Origin: Novosphingobium sp.
Lineage (GTDB): Bacteria > Pseudomonadota > Alphaproteobacteria > Sphingomonadales > Sphingomonadaceae
Direction of reading: 5' to 3'
DNA: 64,000 nucleotides
Assembly (NCBI RefSeq): GCF_020852455.1
Contig: NZ_JADZAT010000006.1
Location: 62,001 to 126,000, forward strand
In this document: positions 33,666 to 43,575 of the stretch, piece by piece
Layout of the letters: every line of letters starts with the position of its first letter
Numbering within the stretch: the first letter of the stretch is position 1
Program-made: the position numbers and the translations under genes
The notes under the pieces: model-generated
What the model was told of the DNA's origin: nothing
Database searches by the model: none
Seen by the model: the letters and a program-made list of their open reading frames with translations, nothing else

Positions 33666-35002
33666 TGTCCTCCGACCTCCTCAACATTGCCGCCAGCGGG
33701 GTCCGCGCCGCGCGTGCCGGGCTGGACGTGACCAGCCAGAACATCGCCAATGCCGGCACCGAAGGCTATGTCCGGCGCAGCCTGCGCCAGTCCGAAGTGG
33801 CGCTGGCCGGGGGCTATGGCCGGGTTGGCGACCTGTCGCTGTCGGGCGTCAGGATCGACGGGCTGCAACGCAATGCGGACGGCTTTCGCCAGGCCGAAGT
33901 GCGCCGCACCAGCGGCGATGCCCGGCGTGCTTCGGAGGAGCTGCAGACCTGGCAGAATGTCGAGGCCGCGCTGGAACAGGCGCGGGTCTTTCCGGCGCTG
34001 ACCCAGTTTGAAAACGCGCTGCAACGCCTGGCGACCGATCCGGTCGATCCGTCGCTGCGCACGGCGGTGCTGGAAGATGCGCGGACGCTGACCAAGACCT
34101 TCAACCTGGCGGCCAGCGGGCTGGATACCGTGGCCGAAGGGCTGCATTTCGATGCCGATGCCGGGGTTGCGCAGGTCAACCTGTTTGGCCAGCAGCTGGC
34201 CCAGCTGAATGTCCAGCTGGCCCGCGCGACACCGGGCAGCAGCGATCAGGTTTCGCTGCTCGACCGGCGCGACGCACTGCTCAAGAACCTGTCGGACTAT
34301 ACCGACCTGTCGGTCAGCTTTGCCGCCGACCAGACCGTGACGGTGCGGATTGGCGGCGCGGCCGGGCCGCAGCTGGTGGCCGGCAACACCTCGGGCACGC
34401 TCACCTCGGCCACTGCGGGCGATGGCACCCTGTCCTTTGCGCTGGGCGCCAGCGCGGTGACGCTGTCATCGGGATCGCTGGCCGCCGCCGCGCAGGGACT
34501 GGTGATGGTCCGCGATACCCGGACCAGCCTTGATGCGGTTGCGGATTCGCTGATCGCCACTGCCAATGCCGCGCAGGCCAGCGGGGTCGCGCTGGATGGA
34601 ACACCAGGCCAGCCGATGTTTTCGGGCAGCGGCGCGGCAGGGATCGCGCTGGCGCTGGGCAGCGGCGCCCAGCTGGCCACCGCGCCGGCGGGCGCCCCTG
34701 CGGGCAGCCGCGATCCGGCCAACCTTGCGGCGATGCGCAACGCCTTTTCCGCCGCCGACATTTCCGGCCAGGCCAGCGGGCTGCTGTTCCAGGTCGCCAG
34801 CGCGACCCAGGGCCGCAAGCTGACCAGCGAAGCGCTTGACGCGATCGCCGGGGCCGCGCGGCTCGCGCTCGACAGCCAGGCCGGGGTCAACCTTGATGAG
34901 GAAGCGGTCAATCTGGTCCGCTTCCAGCAGGCCTTTCAGGCCAGCAGCAAGGCGATCCAGGTCGCCTCCGACATGTTCGATACCCTGCTGGCGATCCGCT
35001 AG
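33665..35002 (+). CDS. flgK: Hook-associated protein 1, FlgK
   Basis: The 445-residue product starts SSDLLNIAASGVRAARAGLD, continues with SQNIANAGTEGYVRRSL, and ends LDEEAVNLVRFQQAFQASSK-type helix and ASDMFDTLLAIR, the FlgK termini. FlgK joins hook and filament. The middle domain is Ala/Gly/Ser-rich. It uses TGATG coupling to flgJ and is a FlgN client by analogy. Confidence 0.96.
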   Translation: MSSDLLNIAASGVRAARAGLDVTSQNIANAGTEGYVRRSLRQSEVALAGGYGRVGDLSLSGVRIDGLQRNADGFRQAEVRRTSGDARRASEELQTWQNVEAALEQARVFPALTQFENALQRLATDPVDPSLRTAVLEDARTLTKTFNLAASGLDTVAEGLHFDADAGVAQVNLFGQQLAQLNVQLARATPGSSDQVSLLDRRDALLKNLSDYTDLSVSFAADQTVTVRIGGAAGPQLVAGNTSGTLTSATAGDGTLSFALGASAVTLSSGSLAAAAQGLVMVRDTRTSLDAVADSLIATANAAQASGVALDGTPGQPMFSGSGAAGIALALGSGAQLATAPAGAPAGSRDPANLAAMRNAFSAADISGQASGLLFQVASATQGRKLTSEALDAIAGAARLALDSQAGVNLDEEAVNLVRFQQAFQASSKAIQVASDMFDTLLAIR

Positions 35003-35020
35003 CAGCCCGGGAGCCATGCC

Positions 35021-35935
35021 ATGACCTCTGTCAGCACCAGCGCCTTCTACGATCGCTCGAACCAGGATCTTGCCACCCTGCGCGCACGGGCCGATGCCCT
35101 GCAGGCAGCGATCAGCAGCGGCCAGCGACTGGCGACCGGTTCGGATGATCCGGTTGCGGCGGCGCGGCTGCGCACGCTGGGCCGGGCTGACAGCTTTGCC
35201 GAGATCGACAAGGCCGTCGCCGCGCGCGCCAGCAGCGATCTGACCCTGACCGACCAGGCGCTGTCGAGCTTTGCGGATTCGCTGATCCGGGTGCAGGAAC
35301 TGGCCACCCAGGCCGCCAACGGCGTGCTGACCGCCAGCCAGCGCGCCGGGATCGCGACCGAGCTTGACCAGCTTCGCGACGAGATCGTGCGCATGGCCAA
35401 CACCCGCGACAGCGCCGGTCATGCCCTGTTCGGCGGCGACGCGCCGGGTGATGCCTATACGCTCGATCCGGCGGGCAACCCGCTTTACATCGGCACGCCC
35501 ACCGCCAGCGACCTGCCGCTGGGCGACGGGCAGAGCGTGACCCGCGGGCTGACCGGGCCGGAAGTGCTGAACTTCACCCATGGCGGCACACCGACCGACC
35601 TGTTCGCGGTGATCCGGACCCTCAGCGATGCGCTGAAAGGCGCCGTGCCCGACCCGGCGCAGGCCGCGCGCGATGCAATGGGCGCGCTCGACACCGGGCT
35701 GGAGGCGATCACCACCCAGCAGACCGTGGTCGGCGCGCGGCTCAACTGGATCGACCTCAACACCGAGCGCCGCACCCAGATGGGCCAGCTGCGCGCCGAG
35801 GAGCAGGCCGACGTCGGCGGGACCGATCTGGCGCTGGCGATCTCGCAGCTCCAGCAGACCATGACCGTGCTCGAAGCCAGCCAGGCCAGCTTTGCAAGGC
35901 TGGCCTCGCTGTCGTTGTTCGACGTGTTGCACTGA
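35021..35935 (+). CDS. flgL: Hook-associated protein 3, FlgL
   Basis: The 304-residue product has TSAFYDRSNQDLATLRARAD, an ISSGQRLATGSDDPVAAARL motif and a flagellin-like C-terminus (LQQTMTVLEASQASFARLAS). FlgL is the second hook-filament junction protein. It ends the flg operon 31 bp before motA. Confidence 0.95.
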   Translation: MTSVSTSAFYDRSNQDLATLRARADALQAAISSGQRLATGSDDPVAAARLRTLGRADSFAEIDKAVAARASSDLTLTDQALSSFADSLIRVQELATQAANGVLTASQRAGIATELDQLRDEIVRMANTRDSAGHALFGGDAPGDAYTLDPAGNPLYIGTPTASDLPLGDGQSVTRGLTGPEVLNFTHGGTPTDLFAVIRTLSDALKGAVPDPAQAARDAMGALDTGLEAITTQQTVVGARLNWIDLNTERRTQMGQLRAEEQADVGGTDLALAISQLQQTMTVLEASQASFARLASLSLFDVLH

Positions 35936-35966
35936 CACCTAAGCTACTGAATTCCAGGGGGTAAGA

Positions 35967-36830
35967 ATGTACGCCGCAATCGGTATCGTGATCCTGATCG
36001 TAATGGTCTTTGGCGGCTTCGCCATAACCGGCGGTGCGCTGGGCCCGGTGATGCACGCAATCCCGCACGAAATGCTGATTATCTGCGGCGCCGCGGCGGG
36101 CGCGATCGTGACCGGCAACAACCTGCACGGAATCAAGGCTTTCGGCGGCGGTTTCGGCAAGGTGTTCAAGGGCCCCCGCCACACCAAGCAGGATCATATC
36201 GACGCGATCATCCTGACCACCAAGCTGATGAAACTGCTCCGCGCCGAAGGCCCGGTGGCGCTGGAAAGCCACGTGACCGAGCCGCAGAACTCGCCGATCT
36301 TCGCCGAATTCCCGCGCCTGCTGGCCAACAAGCCGCTGACCGCGCTGATCTGCGATACGCTGACCCTGATCGTGGTCTCCTCGGGCACGCTGGAAGTCCA
36401 CGCGGTCGAGGAAGTGATGGACAATGCGATGAAGCAGCACTTCCATGAAATGCACGAACCGCAGCACGCGCTGCAGAACCTGGCCGATGCCCTGCCCGCG
36501 CTGGGGATCGTTGCGGCGGTGCTGGGCGTGGTCAAGACCATGGGCTCGATCGACAAGCCGCCTTCGGTACTGGGCGGGATGATCGGCTCGGCGCTGGTCG
36601 GGACCTTCATGGGGGTGCTGCTGGCCTATGGCATCGTTGCACCAATGGCCGGGCGGCTGAAGCAGATCATCGAGGCCGACGAGCAGATCTTCCACGCGGT
36701 CAAGCAGGTGGTGATCGCGTCCTTGCACGGCTGGCCGCAGCCGCTGGTGGTCGAAGGCGCGCGCTCCGGCCTGGGGCACGATTTCCGCCCCGGCCTGTCC
36801 GAACTGCTCGACGCGCTGCGCGGGCGCTAG
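35967..36830 (+). CDS. motA: Flagellar motor stator protein MotA
   Basis: The 287-residue product has four membrane segments. The N-terminal helix is AAIGIVILIVMVFGGFAITG, and ALPALGIVAAVLGVVKTMGS with LGGMIGSALVGTFMGVLLAY form the pore helices. The charged cytoplasmic loop lies between. MotA with MotB conducts protons (or sodium) to turn the rotor. The RBS AGGGGGT precedes the ATG; motB follows by 3 bp. Confidence 0.96.
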   Translation: MYAAIGIVILIVMVFGGFAITGGALGPVMHAIPHEMLIICGAAAGAIVTGNNLHGIKAFGGGFGKVFKGPRHTKQDHIDAIILTTKLMKLLRAEGPVALESHVTEPQNSPIFAEFPRLLANKPLTALICDTLTLIVVSSGTLEVHAVEEVMDNAMKQHFHEMHEPQHALQNLADALPALGIVAAVLGVVKTMGSIDKPPSVLGGMIGSALVGTFMGVLLAYGIVAPMAGRLKQIIEADEQIFHAVKQVVIASLHGWPQPLVVEGARSGLGHDFRPGLSELLDALRGR

Positions 36831-36833
36831 GCC

Positions 36834-37679
36834 ATGGCTGCTGCCAAGAATTCGCGCGGCAAGAACGAACTGCCGCCGCCGATCATCGTCAAGAAGGTCA
36901 CGGTGGTGGCCGGCGGCCACCACGGGGGCGCCTGGAAGGTGGCCTATGCCGATTTCGTGACCGCGATGATGGCCTTCTTCCTGCTGCTGTGGCTGCTGGG
37001 CGCAACCACCGAAAAGCAGCGCAAGGGCATTGCCGACTATTTCACCCCCACGCTGGTCAAGCTGAAGCAGGAAAGCGCGGGGTCCAATGGCATGCTGGGC
37101 GGCAGTTCGATCACCGATGTTGACAGCTATCCCAACCGCGCCGGGCAGACCGGAACGCGCTCGATGACGATCCCGCGCGATACCACCGGTGGGCCCAAGG
37201 AGGGCGCCGACAAGATCAAGAAGATGGGCCAGATGCAGCAAAAGCTGGCAGCCAAGCTGGCCGCCAATGCCCGCCTGTCGAAGCTGGCCAAGCAGGTGCG
37301 GATGATCGATACCTCCGAAGGGATCCGGATCGATCTGGTCGATGATGCCGATTTCTCGATGTTCCAGCTGGGCACCACGGTGCTGACCCCCGATGCGGCC
37401 GGGCTGCTTGAGGCGATTTCGGCCATGCTGTCTAGCGAACTGGGCGGAATCTCGATCCGCGGCCACACCGATGCCCTGCCCTGGAACGGCGGCGCGGGGG
37501 CCAACAACTGGTCGCTGTCAGCCGGTCGCGCCGAAGCGACCCGCCAGGCGCTGATGCAGCACGGCATCGCCGAAAACCGCTTTCGCAAGATCGAGGGCGT
37601 GGCTGACCGCGAACCGCTGGTCAGGGACAAGCCCGAGGATCCGCGCAACCGGCGGATTTCGATCCTGCTGATGCGTTAG
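36834..37679 (+). CDS. motB: Flagellar motor stator protein MotB
   Basis: The 281-residue product has the MotB N-terminal helix WKVAYADFVTAMMAFFLLLW, with the ion-binding Asp in YADF. A plug/linker region follows, and the C-terminal OmpA-like domain contains ISIRGHTDALPWNGG and NNWSLSAGRAEATRQALM. It binds peptidoglycan to anchor the stator. Its 3' end overlaps the convergent unknown membrane protein gene by 4 bp. Confidence 0.96.
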   Translation: MAAAKNSRGKNELPPPIIVKKVTVVAGGHHGGAWKVAYADFVTAMMAFFLLLWLLGATTEKQRKGIADYFTPTLVKLKQESAGSNGMLGGSSITDVDSYPNRAGQTGTRSMTIPRDTTGGPKEGADKIKKMGQMQQKLAAKLAANARLSKLAKQVRMIDTSEGIRIDLVDDADFSMFQLGTTVLTPDAAGLLEAISAMLSSELGGISIRGHTDALPWNGGAGANNWSLSAGRAEATRQALMQHGIAENRFRKIEGVADREPLVRDKPEDPRNRRISILLMR

Positions 37680-38206
37680 GCGGATCGTCCGGCCCGCCAG
37701 GCCGCCAGATCGCGCGCCATCCACGATTGGCGAAAGCCCTTGCCGGCCAGAAGCCGGCGAAAATCGGCCTTGTTATCAAAATGCTGCAATTGGCGGTGAT
37801 AGTAATTTATGTATTCAAGCAGGGCGAGCACCGCGCTGACGCTGGCCGCAATCTTGTCTGCGGTGCCAACTGCAAGACCCGGCACCAGCCATCCGGCGAC
37901 GGCGGTCGCACATCCCGTCAAGGTGAGGACAAGCGCTCGCTCTTGGAGGTAATCGATCACTTCCAGAGTTCTTGACGAATTATGCGCCTTGCCGCGGAGC
38001 TGGCGGACCTTTCCACGCCAATACAGCGCACCGATCACCAACAGCATGACCATCGCGGACATCGGGATCAGACTGACCCAACCGAGTTGGCCTTTGCTGA
38101 GCGCAAACATCAACAGCGGCAGCGCGATCGCGTTGCCCGCCTCCATCTTCCAGTAAGGCTCCAGCCGGGCGAGAAGATTTGCCCGGCTACGGTTATCGGC
38201 AGCCAT
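37676..38206 (-). CDS. Membrane protein of unknown function
   Basis: The product (176 residues from the ATG at 38206; a GTG at 38224 is the ORF track start) has four hydrophobic segments in two pairs (AIALPLLMFALSKGQ, VSLIPMSAMVMLLVIGALYW, LVLTLTGCATAVAGWLVP, IAASVSAVLALLEYIN). A charged C-terminal part (YYHRQLQHFDNKADFRRLL) follows. It is not recognised. It lies 3' of glpK on the same strand with only a few bases between, so it may be co-transcribed with glpK. AAGAAG precedes the ATG. Confidence 0.65.
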   Translation of the reverse strand: MAADNRSRANLLARLEPYWKMEAGNAIALPLLMFALSKGQLGWVSLIPMSAMVMLLVIGALYWRGKVRQLRGKAHNSSRTLEVIDYLQERALVLTLTGCATAVAGWLVPGLAVGTADKIAASVSAVLALLEYINYYHRQLQHFDNKADFRRLLAGKGFRQSWMARDLAAWRAGRSA

Positions 38207-38227
38207 GTCGAACTTCTTTGCCACGCC

Positions 38228-39709
38228 TCAGTCCACCCAGTCCCGGCTGCGCGCCACGGCCTTGTTCCATTTGGCATAAAGCGCAGCACGGCGATCCTCG
38301 GGCATGGCCGGGTGCCAGCGCTTGTCGACGCCCCAGTTCGCGGAGATATCGGCGGTGGAGGACCAGTAACCGACCGCAAGACCTGCGGCATAGGCGGCGC
38401 CCAGTGCAGTCGTTTCGATCACCTTGGGGCGCATCACCGGCACGCCCAGGATGTCGGACTGGAACTGCATCAGCAGCTCGTTGACCACCATGCCGCCATC
38501 GGTTCTGAGTTCGGTGATCGCCACGCCCGAATCCCTGGTCATGGCATCCAGCACTTCACGGGTCTGGAATGCGGTTGCCTCCAGCACCGCACGCGCCAGA
38601 TGGCCCTTGCCTGCAAACCGCGTCAGCCCGGCGATTACCCCGCGGGCGCTGTCATCCCAGTGCGGCGCGTAGAGCCCGGAAAAGGCCGGGACGAAATAGA
38701 CATCGCCATTGTCCTCCACGCTCGCGGCCAAGGCCTCGATCTCGGCGGCATTGGCAACCAGCCCCAGATTGTCGCGCAGCCATTGCACCAGCGCTCCGGC
38801 AATCGAAATCGAACCTTCCAGCGCATAGACCGCAGGCGCCTCGCCCAGCTTGTAGCCCAGCGTGGTCAGCAGGCCGGCCTCAGACGGGAACGGCTTTTCG
38901 CCGGTGTTCATCAGCATGAAGCAGCCGGTGCCATAGGTGTTCTTGGCCTCGCCCGGCGCAAGGCAGGCCTGCCCGAACAGCGCGGCCTGCTGATCGCCCA
39001 GGATCCCCGCCAGCGACACCCCTTCAAGCACGCCGGTGCATTTCCCATAGACTTCACTCGACGAGCGAATCTCAGGCAGGCAGGCGCGCGGAATTTCAAG
39101 CAGGCGCAGGATCTCCTCGTCCCAATCGAGCGTCGCCAGGTTCATCAGCTGGGTGCGCGAGGCATTGGTCACGTCGGTCACGTGCAGCCCGGTCAACTGC
39201 CAGGCCAGCCAGGTATCGACATTGCCGAACAGCAGTTCGCCCGCTTCGGCCCGGGCCCGCGCGCCGGGCACGGTGTCGAGCAGCCAGCGCAGCTTCAGTC
39301 CCGAGAAATAGGTGGCGAGCGGCAGGCCGGTGGCCGCGCGCAGCCGGTCCTGCCCGCCATCGGCGGCCACCCGGGCAACCAGATCGGCGGTTCGGGTATC
39401 CATCCAGACCAGCGCGTTATGGACCGGGTGGCCGGTGGCCTTGTCCCACAGCACGGTCGTTTCGCGCTGGTTGGTGATCCCCACCGCAGCCAGGTCGGTC
39501 AGCGCCAGTTCGGCCTTGGCCAGTGCGCCGACGATCACCTTTTCGGTGTTGGCCCAGATTTCCAGGGCGTCATGTTCAACCCAGCCAGGCTGCGGCATGA
39601 TCTGGGCGTGTTCCATCTGATCGACCGCGATCGTCCGGCCAGCCTGATCGAAAACGATGAAGCGGGTGCTGGTGGTGCCCTGGTCGATTGCGCCGACGTA
39701 ATGTGTCAT
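38228..39709 (-). CDS. glpK: Glycerol kinase
   Basis: The 493-residue product has the FGGY-kinase N-terminus [47 protein letters not shown], an ATP-binding [13 protein letters not shown] element and [16 protein letters not shown]. It phosphorylates glycerol to glycerol-3-phosphate. No glpF or glpD is next to it. A divergent DJ-1/PfpI gene starts 86 bp away. Confidence 0.96.
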   Translation of the reverse strand: MTHYVGAIDQGTTSTRFIVFDQAGRTIAVDQMEHAQIMPQPGWVEHDALEIWANTEKVIVGALAKAELALTDLAAVGITNQRETTVLWDKATGHPVHNALVWMDTRTADLVARVAADGGQDRLRAATGLPLATYFSGLKLRWLLDTVPGARARAEAGELLFGNVDTWLAWQLTGLHVTDVTNASRTQLMNLATLDWDEEILRLLEIPRACLPEIRSSSEVYGKCTGVLEGVSLAGILGDQQAALFGQACLAPGEAKNTYGTGCFMLMNTGEKPFPSEAGLLTTLGYKLGEAPAVYALEGSISIAGALVQWLRDNLGLVANAAEIEALAASVEDNGDVYFVPAFSGLYAPHWDDSARGVIAGLTRFAGKGHLARAVLEATAFQTREVLDAMTRDSGVAITELRTDGGMVVNELLMQFQSDILGVPVMRPKVIETTALGAAYAAGLAVGYWSSTADISANWGVDKRWHPAMPEDRRAALYAKWNKAVARSRDWVD

Positions 39710-39795
39710 GGTCTCTCCCTCTTGCCGCTCTGGCTATTTCAGCCGCGCCGCGCCCGCAAGGTTGAAGCGCGATCTGATTTGGGCATAGTGCCGTA

Positions 39796-40491
39796 ATGCA
39801 CATCGCCTTCCTGCTGTTTCCCGGGGTCACTCAGCTTGACCTGACCGGCCCCGCCCAGTTCCTGTCACGGCTGCCCGATGCCAGGGTCGATCTGGTCTGG
39901 GAGAGCCGCGATCCGGTGCCGACCGATGCCGGCTTTGCAATCCTGCCAACCGCGACCTTCGGCGAAGTCCCGCGCGCCGATCTGCTGTGCGTGCCAGGCG
40001 GCATGGGCATTGCCGGGGTGATCGACCACGCGCCAGCGCTCGACTGGGTGCGGCAGGTGGGCACAGCGGCGCAATGGGTAACCAGCGTCTGCACCGGCGC
40101 GCTGGTGCTGGGGGCCGCTGGGCTGCTCAAGGGCTACCAGGCGACCACGCACTGGGCCTGGCATGACAAGCTGGCGCTGTTCGGGGCCGAGCCGGTCCAT
40201 GCCCGCCACGTGATCGACCGCAACCGCGCAACTGGCGGCGGGGTAACTGCCGGGATCGATTTCGCGCTGGCGCTGATGGCGCGGATCGCGGGTGAAGATC
40301 ATGCTCGCGCGGTGCAACTGGCGCTCGAATACGATCCCGCCCCGCCCTTCGATGCCGGCAGCCCGGCCAAGGCCGGTGAGGATCTGGTGGAGGTCTACAC
40401 CCAGCGCGCCCGGCGGCTGGCACCCACCCGCATGGACGACCTGCTGGCATCGGCGCGGCGGCTGGGCTTTGTTACGGAAGGACAGGAATGA
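39796..40491 (+). CDS. DJ-1/PfpI-family protein, isonitrile-hydratase-like
   Basis: The 231-residue product has the DJ-1 fold pattern: FLLFPGVTQLDLTGPAQFLS at the N-terminus, CVPGGMGIAGVID, and the nucleophile elbow VTSVCTGALVLGAAGLLKG with the active-site Cys. DLTGP and the TTHWAWHDKL segment match isonitrile hydratase-like members rather than AraC-linked ones (there is no helix-turn-helix). It overlaps the downstream GST-like gene by 4 bp. The true substrate is unknown. Confidence 0.82.
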   Translation: MHIAFLLFPGVTQLDLTGPAQFLSRLPDARVDLVWESRDPVPTDAGFAILPTATFGEVPRADLLCVPGGMGIAGVIDHAPALDWVRQVGTAAQWVTSVCTGALVLGAAGLLKGYQATTHWAWHDKLALFGAEPVHARHVIDRNRATGGGVTAGIDFALALMARIAGEDHARAVQLALEYDPAPPFDAGSPAKAGEDLVEVYTQRARRLAPTRMDDLLASARRLGFVTEGQE

Positions 40492-41645
40492 GCACCGGAC
40501 ATTACATCCTCTGGGGGCTGCCGCATTCGCTCTATGCGGGCAAGGCGCGCAGCTATCTGATCAAGAAGCGGGTGCCCTATCAGGAACTGATGGCTTCGGA
40601 TCCGCGCTTCATGGGTGAGATCGTGCCGCAGATCGGCCATATGGTGATCCCGGTGCTGGAAACCCCGGCGGGCGAGCTGATCCAGGACACCACCGATATC
40701 ATCGACCATATCGAGGCACGCCACGGCGAGGTTGTGCTGGAACCCGAAGGCCCGGTGCAGCGGGTGGTGGCGCATATACTCGACTCCTTCGGATCGAACT
40801 ATCTGCTGCCGATCGCGATGCACTACCGCTGGTCGTACCGGGCCGAGCAGGAGCTGTTCCTGCAGGCCGAATTTGCCCGCGCGGTGCCTGTGTCGCTGCC
40901 CTATGAACAGCGGCTGGCTGCGGCGCAGATGGTGATGGCCCGGTTCAACGGCATGCTGCCGCCACTGGGCGTGGAGCCTGCAACTATCCCCGCGCTGGAA
41001 TCCGCCTTCCTTGAACTGCTCGACGTGCTGGAAGCGCATTTCCGGCTGCATCCCTATCTGCTGGGCGGGCGGCCCAGCCTGGCCGATTTCGGGATGATGG
41101 CGCCGCTCTATGCCCACCTGGCCCGCGATCCGGTTCCCGCCATGCTGATGCGCACCCGCGCGCCCAGCGTGGCGCGCTGGACCGAACGGATGAACAGCGC
41201 GGAAATCGTCGATACCGACTATGCCGATACCAGCGGCGCCTATCCGGCCAATGACGCCATTCCCGAAAGCCTGGCGGCGGTGCTCAAGGTCGCCTTCGCC
41301 CAGTGGGGACCGGGGCTGGCTGCCGATGCCGCGCAGTTCGATGCCTGGCTGGACGCGCTGCCCGATCCGGCGCCCGGCACGCTGGTTTCGCAGGACGGCA
41401 AGCGCCAGGTCCATCCGCATGTCGGGCGGATCAGCTATCCCTGGCGCGGGGTGACGATGCAGCGTGCCAGCCACGTCCACTCGCTGTGGCACCTGTCCCG
41501 CGCACAGGCCATGGCCGACGCGTTGGCGGGCGAAGACCAGGCCCGGCTGGCCAGCCTGCTGGAAAGCACCGGGGGCACTGCGGTGATGGCCACACGCACC
41601 GCCCGGCCGATCACGCGGGAGAACAACGTGCTGGTGCTGGGATGA
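40488..41645 (+). CDS. Glutathione S-transferase-like protein with long C-terminus
   Basis: The 385-residue product has a thioredoxin-like N-terminal domain (HYILWGLPHSLYAGKARSYL and IPVLETPAGELIQDTTDIID with the cis-Pro) and an all-helical GST C-terminal domain (YLLGGRPSLADFGMMAPLYA). A further roughly 140-residue extension is more than standard GSTs have. ATGA overlap links it to the DJ-1 gene before and the ClpP-fold gene after, so the three form one unit. A detoxification role is plausible but not shown. Confidence 0.8.
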   Translation: MSTGHYILWGLPHSLYAGKARSYLIKKRVPYQELMASDPRFMGEIVPQIGHMVIPVLETPAGELIQDTTDIIDHIEARHGEVVLEPEGPVQRVVAHILDSFGSNYLLPIAMHYRWSYRAEQELFLQAEFARAVPVSLPYEQRLAAAQMVMARFNGMLPPLGVEPATIPALESAFLELLDVLEAHFRLHPYLLGGRPSLADFGMMAPLYAHLARDPVPAMLMRTRAPSVARWTERMNSAEIVDTDYADTSGAYPANDAIPESLAAVLKVAFAQWGPGLAADAAQFDAWLDALPDPAPGTLVSQDGKRQVHPHVGRISYPWRGVTMQRASHVHSLWHLSRAQAMADALAGEDQARLASLLESTGGTAVMATRTARPITRENNVLVLG

Positions 41646-42874
41646 AGCGATTGGTGGCGGCCCTGGCCCTGGCGCTGGCAGCGCCGGGGCTGGCCGCGCC
41701 CGCGGCCAAGGAAGCCGCCAGTCCCGAGGTCTATCTTTCTGAAGATGGCCAGACGGTCTATCTGATCGGCACTCTGCGCGAAGGCAGTTTTCTGAAGTTC
41801 GACGCAGCCTTGCAGGACGCGCCGAAGGCCCGCTGGCTGTTCCTCGCCTCGCCCGGCGGACTGACGATCGAAGGCCGGCTGATCGCCGCGCTGGTGCGCA
41901 AGCGCGGGCTTGATACCTATGTTGAATACTACTGCGCTTCGGCCTGTACGCAGGTGTTCGTGGCCGGGCGCCAGCGGGTGATCGGCAAGGAGGCGGCGCT
42001 GGGGTTTCATCAGGCTGCGGTGGTCGATGCCAAGGGCCGCACCAAGGGCGTGCGCCTGCCGACCACGCGCAAGCTGACCGCGACCACGGTGTTCGGGATC
42101 AACGGCAACGATACGCTGCGGCTGGCCTATGAACTGGCGGGGATTGATCCGCAATTCATCGACAAGGTGTTGCAGCAAAGCCATTCCGACATGTGGGAGC
42201 CGGCCGCGCCCGAACTGCTTGCAGCGAAAGTCGTCACCCGGCTTGCCGAGCGTCCCGAATTGCTGTTGCCACCGCGAGCGGTCAGCCGGGCCGAAGTGAC
42301 TGCGCGGATCGCCCAGCTACCGCTCTGGCGCCAGGTCAAGCAGAGCTATCCGAGCGAATTCGAGCGAGCCGCAGCCGATACCTGGCGGCTGGCCAACAGC
42401 GGGGCCGGGCTTGAAACCGCGATCAGCCTGACCCGCGCTGACCTGACCAGACTGATCAACCCCAGACTGCTTACCGCCAGCGACGATCTGCTGGACCGGA
42501 TGCTGGCGCTGCACGCCCGCACCGCCCGCGAGCAGCGTGAGCGCGATTACCCGCTGTGTGACCGTGACCGGCTGATCGACAACCGGCCGCCCGATCCCGC
42601 CCAGGCCGCGTTCGAACGGAACGAGGACCTGCTGCTGGCCGAAGCGCTGGGCTCACCCGCAGTTTCCACTCCGCCTCCCCGGGACGTGGCGATCAACCTG
42701 CTGGCGAACGAAGTGATGCCCCTGATCGGCAAGAGCTATCGCCGGGGCGATGCCGATAGCGGCGCCGGCGGCTGCCGGATGAGCTATCGCACCTATGAAG
42801 CGATCGGTGACTTGCCCAAGGAAAAGCGCGTACGGGTCTTCCGGGCGCTACTGGCCTACCCCAAGCTTATCTAG
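41642..42874 (+). CDS. Periplasmic protein with ClpP/crotonase-like domain (COG3904-like)
   Basis: From the ATG at 41642 (ATGA overlap) the product is 410 residues. It has a signal peptide (RLVAALALALAAPGLAAP) and a ClpP-like region: FLASPGGLTIEGRLIAALV, then YVEYYCASACTQVFVAG and ALGFHQAAVV. The Ser of the ASAC element sits where the nucleophile of S49/ClpP peptidases lies, and His of GFHQ where the His is. The C-terminal half (about 200 residues) is unknown. A proteolytic role is inference. The ORF track extension upstream (to 41303) runs inside the GST gene and is rejected. Confidence 0.72.
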   Translation: MKRLVAALALALAAPGLAAPAAKEAASPEVYLSEDGQTVYLIGTLREGSFLKFDAALQDAPKARWLFLASPGGLTIEGRLIAALVRKRGLDTYVEYYCASACTQVFVAGRQRVIGKEAALGFHQAAVVDAKGRTKGVRLPTTRKLTATTVFGINGNDTLRLAYELAGIDPQFIDKVLQQSHSDMWEPAAPELLAAKVVTRLAERPELLLPPRAVSRAEVTARIAQLPLWRQVKQSYPSEFERAAADTWRLANSGAGLETAISLTRADLTRLINPRLLTASDDLLDRMLALHARTAREQRERDYPLCDRDRLIDNRPPDPAQAAFERNEDLLLAEALGSPAVSTPPPRDVAINLLANEVMPLIGKSYRRGDADSGAGGCRMSYRTYEAIGDLPKEKRVRVFRALLAYPKLI

Positions 42875-43448
42875 CCGGCTGCGCGGCAAAGCTGCGTTCG
42901 TGTGCGTCGCGGCGGATCAGCGCCTTGAGATAGCTCTTGGCCAGCGCGCGCGGCTTGTCCTCGTCTTCGTCCCAGCCCTGTTCGCTCAGGTATTCAGCGA
43001 AGCCTTCGATGTCCTCGTTGCCATAGCCGCTTAGCTTGCGCAGGCGGGCCTGGTGATCGTGAAAGAAGCGTTCGATCGGCTTGAGCGAGTGGCTGCCGTC
43101 CGATTCCACGGCCTGACCGACCGCTTCGAGCGTGAGCGCGCTCATCGCATAGTCATAGGCAAGGCGGCCCTTGCTCCGGTCCCAGCCATAGGCGGCGCGG
43201 CATCGCGAACGGGCGGCATCAAGCAGGCGGTTGGCCACCACCAGATTGCGCCCCCATGATTCCGAGAGTTTTTCTTCGCTATCGGTGCGCACGAAGATCA
43301 GCAGCAGCGCAATCTCGCGGTCTTCCTGGCTGAGCGTATCGTAAGTGCAGCGCACCGTATTGGCGGCCACCGGCGGCGGTGCTTGCGCCAGCGCCGGTCC
43401 GGGCAGCAGGGCCAGGGCAACAGCCATCGAGCAGGTTCGCCAAAACAT
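42867..43448 (-). CDS. Exported protein of unknown function
   Basis: The 193-residue product has a signal peptide (CSMAVALALLPGPALAQ) and a mature helical domain containing VRCTYDTLSQEDREIALLLI and NRLLDAARSRCRAAYGW. The C-terminus is strongly charged (EDKPRALAKSYLKAL). No family was recognised. The two cysteines of the mature part may pair. It is convergent with the ClpP-fold gene (8-bp overlap). Confidence 0.65.
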   Translation of the reverse strand: MFWRTCSMAVALALLPGPALAQAPPPVAANTVRCTYDTLSQEDREIALLLIFVRTDSEEKLSESWGRNLVVANRLLDAARSRCRAAYGWDRSKGRLAYDYAMSALTLEAVGQAVESDGSHSLKPIERFFHDHQARLRKLSGYGNEDIEGFAEYLSEQGWDEDEDKPRALAKSYLKALIRRDAHERSFAAQPAR

Positions 43449-43504
43449 CTCCTCATGACCTTGCCGCGCGGCTCCGGCGTTGTCGAGCCTGCATGCCAGC
43501 CGGA

Positions 43505-43543
43505 CAAGAAAATGGCCCGGCGGTCAGGGGGGACCGCCGGGCC
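43505..43543 (-). terminator. Rho-independent terminator of the flagellin gene
   Basis: GGCCCGGCGGTC and GACCGCCGGGCC form a perfect 12-bp stem with a 6-nt loop. On the minus strand it is followed by ATTTTCTTG. It lies 33 bp after the flagellin stop. Confidence 0.92.
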
Positions 43544-43575
43544 GTGCCTGGAAGGGACAGGCAGAGGGTAAAGGC

